In this document: positions 58,142 through 64,000 of the stretch, piece after piece
Layout: each line of letters begins with the position of its first letter
How positions within the stretch are numbered: the first letter of the stretch is position 1
Assembly (NCBI RefSeq): GCF_947507565.1
Contig: NC_089189.1
Location: 1,116,001-1,180,000 of the forward strand
Length of the DNA: 64,000 bases
DNA from: Oscarella lobularis
Lineage: Eukaryota > Porifera > Homoscleromorpha > Homosclerophorida > Oscarellidae
Reading direction: 5' to 3'
Notes under the pieces: model-generated
What the model saw: only the letters and a program-made list of their open reading frames with translations
The model's database searches: none
Told to the model about the DNA's origin: nothing
Program-made: the position numbers and the translations under genes

Positions 58142-60599
58142 TTATTCTCTTTTCTGCTTCTGTAGACTGTTCGGTAGATTTACCGACAGAAGCAGCGATG
58201 CGAGATACACGAGTGAGAATAAATAAAATGCGAAGTGGTAATCGAGGGGAAATCCTATGTGCTTCGCACCTTCGTCGATGCTCCACGCGAACAGAGAGGT
58301 TCCAAAGGACGGAGCTAGCATTCTAGAAACAGTGCGAACGTGCCTATTCATAAAGAGACATGCAGGGAGCAACCGCGGGCGTACCTAGCGAAACTGGATA
58401 GCGAAGTGGCGAGACCGTTGACGGCACCGACGTGCTGCTTCGGCACCGAATTGTTGATGAAAAGAAACACCATGATGAGAAGAGCGCTCAAGCAGAACTC
58501 TGTTAGAGTGAAACAGATAAAAATAGCTGGCAATTGGAAGAAATCCCTAATAGTGCAATACTACTAATAAGGTTGAACTGCTGCAATAGACTTGCCTTTC
58601 TATAGAAGAAAAAACGGGATTGATTGCAGTGATAAAAGCAGATCCGATGCAAGCTAGATGAAATGTCTGCATTTTCAAAAATAAGTGAAAAAATGCAGTG
58701 CTTTGCAAGAAACATTTTACCTTCAGACCGCCTAATTTTTTCTCAAGCTAAAGTGAATTATCGATATATACAGTATATAATCGCTCTTCTTTGCTACAAT
58801 CAATTACTCTGTGAAAAAAGAAAATTTGAAGAGGAATCTGCACCAGCGCTAGAACCGATTGAAAGACGCCGATTTTTCTTTCGGTGAAGTCAGTCCCTCC
58901 TTATCAAAAAACAGAAATCTCAGTCACGCAGTATAAATTGATATGGGAACAATAAATAGCGTCGATACCAACCTCTGTAAGTCTTAGTTGCCATCCACAA
59001 GATCGTTAACTCATCCCAACCAACTAAACAGAAGCCAACAAGAAAGTAGAGGAAAAGGGCCATTCTGGCTTCGTATATCCTAGAACAGTTGTCACATTTA
59101 TCATCCTAATAGCACGATTTTTTGCTTACTTTAGTATACTCCACCAGGTCGAATTTTTCATTGCAGAAAAACAAGCGTGTCTCGCTCGTCTTCCGATGTC
59201 GCAAAGTCGGCGTAAACACGACACTGGCTCCGACTTGGCGTCGTTTTCCATACGAACTTCCGTCTTCTCCATGTGAACTGAGCCGTAGTCCTCAGCGCCT
59301 TTACTCTTTATGTTCTCTTTCTCCGCTTCATTGTACGGAGAGCTCCTAAACATGCATGCAAAAAAATATACGGCCCTCGTCGTTTTACGGGCACCTTTTT
59401 TTCGAAGTTTCAGGCAGAAAACAATATACGACAACGACGCCGATCAGAAGGAGGGAAGCGGATACAGCGGATGGCAGAAAATATGGAAAGGTTCGAAGAA
59501 ATCCTATAGCACCGCCACCAGAAGCACACTTTAATATTTTCTTTCGTTCGCAAGTTTCTCAACTTACTCCAAGAGAACGTATTCGGATACTGTCGAACAG
59601 GATCGGCAAGGATGCCACCGAGAGCTGGACCAATCATAAACCCAACTCCCCAGGCGACGGCGACGACTGTTATTCCTTTGGCCTGGTTTGAATCGTCGGA
59701 AACGTCAGCAATAGCCGCCTTGGACACAGCGACTACTCCTAAACGAAATAAATTGCCTCAGGTGATCCAATGAGATGATATTGTAGGAAAGAAATTTACA
59801 AATAGTCTCATTGAACTTAATTCGGAACATAACTAAATGCAATAGCGGGCCTAATTTATGCTCCTTTCACCGTTGCTTGCTCCGCTTAGTGCCCTCATCA
59901 CCAGTGCCCATGGAAGGCCTGTGTGCGTATTCGTGAATCCAAACAGAAAGGTGAAGACTGCCAGAGCTGTTGCACTTAGAAGTATTGCCAGTCGACGACT
60001 TTTCTTATCCGCTAGAAGCCCCCAGAAATAGCTAAACATCACAAAAAGTAATATGTCTATATTTATATTGGCGCACCCCTCCAAATACTCACCTTCCCAC
60101 AAATTGACCAACAAAGTACGCAGAGGCTATAAGCCCAGTATAGTATCCTAAAAAGTAAGAGTTGCTCACGTTCGAGACAGTTCCTATATAGAGACTAAGC
60201 TACGCGTGAAAAGTTTCGAAACTAAACAAAAAAACGTATGTACGCGTGATGCAATTTTTTCATCTCAACAGAAAAAGATGGACTATATACATTCTCACTG
60301 TACCTTTGTCTTCTGACTGAACAAATTCTCCATCAATCTTAAATTTCTACGGGCAAAAAGAGAAACGGCTTGAATTCAAGAGGACCTCGTTTCTCCTTTA
60401 GCACTTACTCTGACCATCCATGGCAGGTAAGGAAATGCGACAGAAATCGTTGATGTTGTTGCTGCCTATAGAAAAGTATACAGATAGCTCGCACGTTTAC
60501 TCTGCCCGGCCGTTAACGAACAACAATCGCGAAGGAGACTAGAACTACGCGCCAGTTGACAGGCGTTGGTTCAGTGTCAGCTTTCGACTGGCTCTTCAT
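58142..60599 (-). CDS. MFS transporter, ZIFL-like, subtype B copy 4
   Basis: Start at 60599, stop at 58142. All exons have open frames and the usual motifs (FPYLPWMVR, WGLLADKKSRRLAIL, GVGFMIGPALGGILADPV, CLRRLCDIGRRARHACF, INNSVPKQHVGAVNGLAT, SFGTSLFAWS). In the central loop IVLNR is deleted relative to the other copies (NIKSKGAEDYGS), in frame. Otherwise very close to copies 1-3. Confidence 0.72.
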
Positions 60600-60823
60600 A
60601 TCTCTACACGCTGATTTCAACAAATAGAATAAATATTTATGAAAGTCAGGATGCCAATGATACAACGTCATCGCGCGACGTGTAACCACGAAGCTCCTCT
60701 ACCACTTCGTGACGAAAACCTCCTCTATTTTTATTTATAAACGTGAAGCCCCACGAAAACGCAAAAAAACGAAATTATGTATTTAATGATATCTAAAACC
60801 TGATGATGTTTGTTCCAATGACA
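60600..60823. other. Spacer upstream of MFS B copy 4
   Basis: Copy of the B/C spacer at 47068-47286. No gene seen. Confidence 0.4.
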
Positions 60824-63345
60824 TTATTCTCGCTTTTGTTTCTGTAAACTGTTCGGCAGATAGACGGCCAGGAGCAGCGCTAAGAGATAAATAATAGAAA
60901 AGAGGTAAAAGACCAAGTGATAATCGAAAGGAAAGCCTATGTCAATCGTTCCGCGGCTGATGCACCAAGCAAAAACCGAGCCTCCAAACGTAGGAGCAAA
61001 AGACCTAAGAGTTAAAAAAATGAAACTACACTAAGTACGATTAGCGCGTGCCTCGTCAGAGCCGTTAGAGAAATAGAGAGACCGTTAATGGATCCGACCT
61101 GACGTTTCGGTACCGAATTATTGATCAGGATAGATATCATAGCGAATCCGACCCCAATGAAAAGTCGCATTGGAAAGAGAACGATGACGAGAACAGTCCA
61201 CAACAGAACGACACTAAGGAGACTGGTCAATCACAAAAGGGAGATACAAAAAATAGCACGATTGCCTTTCTATAGAGGGTATGGCCGACAGAAGGGCGAC
61301 GGAGCAAACGCAGACAACGCAGCACACGTAGAACGTCTAAACCTCGAACTCGGTCAAACGCGTGCGATGCATGAGATACGTTACCGTTAGAGGGCCCAGC
61401 TTTCTTTCCACCTAAATTAATTAGGTGTACATGCAATGGATTCTCGACGGGGCGAGCGTCACAATCTCACTTTGTACGTAAATGGTATTTGAACGGGAAC
61501 CAAAAACACAGACATGGCTGCTTGGCATATGCCGATTTCTTTCTCGCTGAAACCGAGACCACCTAGAAATATAGACACTACTACTACTACCGTAGTTTCA
61601 CAAATTTTCGTTTTACATTAATTTTCGTACAACGTGCAGTGTACAAAAATAAAGCTGTACTAAAAAGAAAAAATCGTGTAATATATATCGTACAAAAAAG
61701 CAAGGTACGAAAATAACGCTGTACTAAATATTATAAAACGAAATACTCAAAGACAAAAATTTGTGAAACTACGGTATTATTTTTTTCGATGCGAATCATC
61801 TCGTTCACTTTAGCAAAGCCTAAATAGGGTAACGTCTATAACCCCTTTACCTCGAAACGGCTTTGTAGCCATCCACAAGCTCGTCAGCTCGCTGAAACCG
61901 ATCACGGAAAAAGAGTAGACGCAGTACGTCGCAACTGCCAACCTCGCTTCCTTCACTCTGCCATACAAACTCCCCAGAAATAATCTATACTTTTCATTCG
62001 ATTCACCTTAGCAATGCAATAACGGTCGCTTTGAGTTTCTTCACCGCATTCGCGCTGGCTCTTCTTGCTCGCTTTCCCAAGTTCATGAACCGCGTCCACA
62101 CGCCGTTTTTCGCCGAAACGAGAACGACAGGCTCCGTCTCAGGGTCATCAGCAACGCTCTCGCGAGCCACTTCATTTGTGTCCATGACGACCAAGGCGAC
62201 ATCATCGTCCTTCTTTGCGCTCGAATCTCTAACAGCAATGTCACTCCGCTTATTTACACGACATATTTTTCAATATACCGTTTCTTCTTCTTCTTCTTCT
62301 TCCTCTTCGACGTTTCCGGAAGAAAAAAGAAGACGATCGCAACGCCGATTAGATTGAGAAACGCGACCAGAGCGCTCGGCAAGAAATAGGGAAACGTTTC
62401 GAGGAGACCTTAATTAATTAATTAAAAATATTTTCTTGTCTATATGCACATCTAACAAACGCGCACCCTTAGGAAAACGACCGGGGTACTGGCGAACGGG
62501 CTCCGCCAAAAGTCCTCCGATAGCCGAACCAAATATGAGACCGACGCCCCACGAAGCGGAGACAAACGACATCCCTTTCGCTTGATTCGTATCGTCCGAA
62601 ATGTCGGCGACAGTCGCCTTGCAAATGCCCAAGATCCCTTACACGTCAATGATATTATCAATACGTAATTCTCTAATTCTATTTTATAAATACCTATACT
62701 CACCCTCGCTCGCGCCGCTCAGTATTCGCGTTACCATTGCCCACGCTAGACCGGTTTGCGTGTTGGTGAAGGCGAACGTGAACGTGAACGACGACAATAG
62801 AGTCCCGCTGAGTAGAATCGACCATCGACGACCCTTCGTATCAGAGAGAGTTCCCCAAAAGTAGCTTTTTTTTGAAAAAAAAAAATCAAACTTAACTAAA
62901 CGTACCGTATCTCGAAGAAAAAAAAGGACTACCTGCCCACAAATCGTCCAATGAAGAATGCAGAGGCGACAAGACCAGCGTAGTATCCTAGAAGAAATCT
63001 TGGACGTTGGGCTAAATATAAAGAACGTTATGTGCATATGTGCCTGCGTCTTCTTCTTGCACGAATTCTCCGTCGCGTTTAAATTTCTGCGAAAGACGAT
63101 TGTGGGATTATGGGGAGAGAAATGATTTTATTTATGACGTCGTCTCACCCTAACCAGCCAAGGCAAGAATGGAAACACCACGGAAATGGTCGAAGCGCTG
63201 GCTACCTATAAGGCACAAGGAATCTTCAGTCTTCTCTCCACGCGATGGGTCTCTCTCTCACCATAATTGTGAACGATACGAGAACGACTCGCCAATTGAC
63301 TGGTGTTGGCTTGGATATAGAAGTTTCCTTAGGCGATGCATCCAT
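60824..63345 (-). CDS. MFS transporter, ZIFL-like, subtype C copy 2 (intact)
   Basis: Start at 63345 (MDASPKETSISKPTPVNWRVV), stop at 60824 (LPNSLQKQKRE). Exons in order include KFKRDGEFVQEED, YYAGLVASAFFIGRFVGR, YFWGTLSDTKGRRWSILL (motif A, closer to the standard MFS form), TGLAWAMVTRILSGASEG, CKATVADISDDTNQAKG, GVGLIFGSAIGGLLAEPVRQ, a basic central loop (NLGKRARRASANAVKKLK), SLWMATKPFRG, INNSVPKQRQVGSINGLSI with one residue fewer, and GGSVFAWCISRG. The intron 61005-61051 uses a GC donor. A 185-bp MITE lies in another intron. About 12 TM helices; substrate unknown. Confidence 0.72.
61590..61774. mobile_element. 185-bp MITE, Tc1/mariner-like
   Basis: Starts CCGTAGTTTCACAAATTT and ends AAATTTGTGAAACTACGG, an 18-bp perfect terminal inverted repeat flanked by TA on both sides. 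The AT-rich interior has two related pieces (AATAAAGCTGTACTAAA, AATAACGCTGTACTAAA). The matching intron of the other C-type copy (about 48050) lacks it, giving an empty site. Confidence 0.8.
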
Positions 63346-63762
63346 TCGGTGTCTCCGCGAGCTGCTAGAGGTCTGGAACGCGCAGAAACTTTGCGAGAAA
63401 CTGCAGTAGCTAGCGTGCGCTAGAACCTACAAACTTTTTTGTTTTTTTATTGGTCACAGGCTCCTTTATTTTTATGCATCTTTTGGTGTTGATATAGTCG
63501 TGAAGTAGCCAGCTACCTAATTGATGTTCAATCAGTCGAAGAGCATCAATTAACGATTTTTTGCTTGTCATCAACGCGGAAAGGTTGATAAAGTACAGAA
63601 GTACAGAAAAAAATGATTTGGTGTACACACAAAACGCAAATTAGCAAAAACAATAAATAATAAATAATCATCCTAATGGTGTAAGCGAAGCATACAAACA
63701 GCGAACGTTCTATAACCAACAACAGACACATACGAAATAACAAGAAAATCCGACGAGCGTTC
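63346..63762. other. Spacer between C-type MFS copy 2 and the Thr/Pro-rich gene
   Basis: No gene seen. Mostly alignable to 49638-49968, with an insertion around 63660-63750. Confidence 0.4.
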
Positions 63763-64000
63763 TCAAGCGCAATAGTCGCTCAGCCACGATCGGAATTCGG
63801 ATTTCCACGCGTCGAAACTCATCTTCCACTCCAGAAAGTCCTCTCTAAACTGAGCAACTAGAAATAGAAACAAAATCGACTCAGAAACAACAAAACGCTA
63901 AGCAGTAAACTAACCCAAATCAGGAGTGATCGTGGTATTCGTTGGAAGTTCTGTAAACGGAAGACTGACCGTTGGAGAGGGCGTCACGGTAAGCTTTTCC
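63763..64000 (-). CDS. Thr/Pro-rich mucin-like gene, copy 2, 3' end (runs off right edge)
   Basis: The last exon (63857-63763) encodes a short C-terminus (VAQFREDFLEWKMSFDAW, KSEFRSWLSDYCA) and the exon before it (from 63915 upward) encodes TVTPSPTVSLPFTELPTNTT and continues beyond the window. The join is phase 1 with GT-AG ends. The frame is intact here, unlike copy 1 at 49969-50737. The Thr/Pro part suggests an O-glycosylated extracellular stalk. The rest of the protein is not visible. Confidence 0.55.

Overview
The window looks like animal nuclear DNA. Genes have many exons, introns are mostly 45-70 bp with GT-AG ends (a few GC-AG), and the encoded domains are metazoan: receptor tyrosine kinases, FN3, cadherin, Calx-beta, EGF, CUB, vitellogenin-N and TMED. 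Compact genes, tandem kinase genes with unfamiliar ectodomains and FN3-like repeats ending in DTTPP-type motifs suggest a sponge, possibly a homoscleromorph such as Oscarella. That assignment is inference. No rRNA, tRNA, CRISPR or bacterial feature was seen.

Left half (1-37,724, all on the minus strand) is a tandem receptor tyrosine kinase (RTK) locus. At the left edge are the first three exons of one RTK (58-575). Next is one enormous gene (32,272 down to 2,418). I followed it by hand through about 37 exons and the reading phase held at every junction. It encodes about 9,050 residues: a signal peptide and a vitellogenin/apoB-type lipid-transfer module, about 1,000 residues of amphipathic helix, about 30 FN3-like repeats inside one 18,016-nt exon, Calx-beta, cadherin, GCC2/GCC3, TSP3, EGF and DUF4215-like cysteine repeats, tandem cadherin-like repeats, one transmembrane segment and a complete tyrosine kinase. 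Upstream is a second RTK (37,724 down to 32,978) with nearly the same stalk, membrane segment, kinase and 3' flank but a short Cys-box/FN3 ectodomain. The giant gene therefore looks like a lipid-transfer/adhesion gene fused to a duplicated kinase half. Spacers hold broken pieces of further RTK copies.

Middle (37,833-41,610, plus strand): a secreted single-CUB protein head-to-head with the second RTK, a protein of unknown function with a possible nuclease-like fold, and a TMED3/7-type p24 cargo receptor.

Right part (41,802-64,000, minus strand): a tandem array of 12-TM major facilitator genes resembling plant and fungal ZIFL (zinc-induced-facilitator-like) carriers. There are three subtypes: A, B (four near-identical copies) and C, plus a Thr/Pro-rich mucin-like gene. 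A C-type gene with its Thr-rich neighbour occurs twice (about 47.3-50.7 kb and 60.8-64.0 kb). The first copy is decayed and the second looks intact. Two further pieces are C/A chimeric remnants. A 185-bp MITE sits in one C copy and is missing from the other, and a matching excision-type footprint sits in a B copy.
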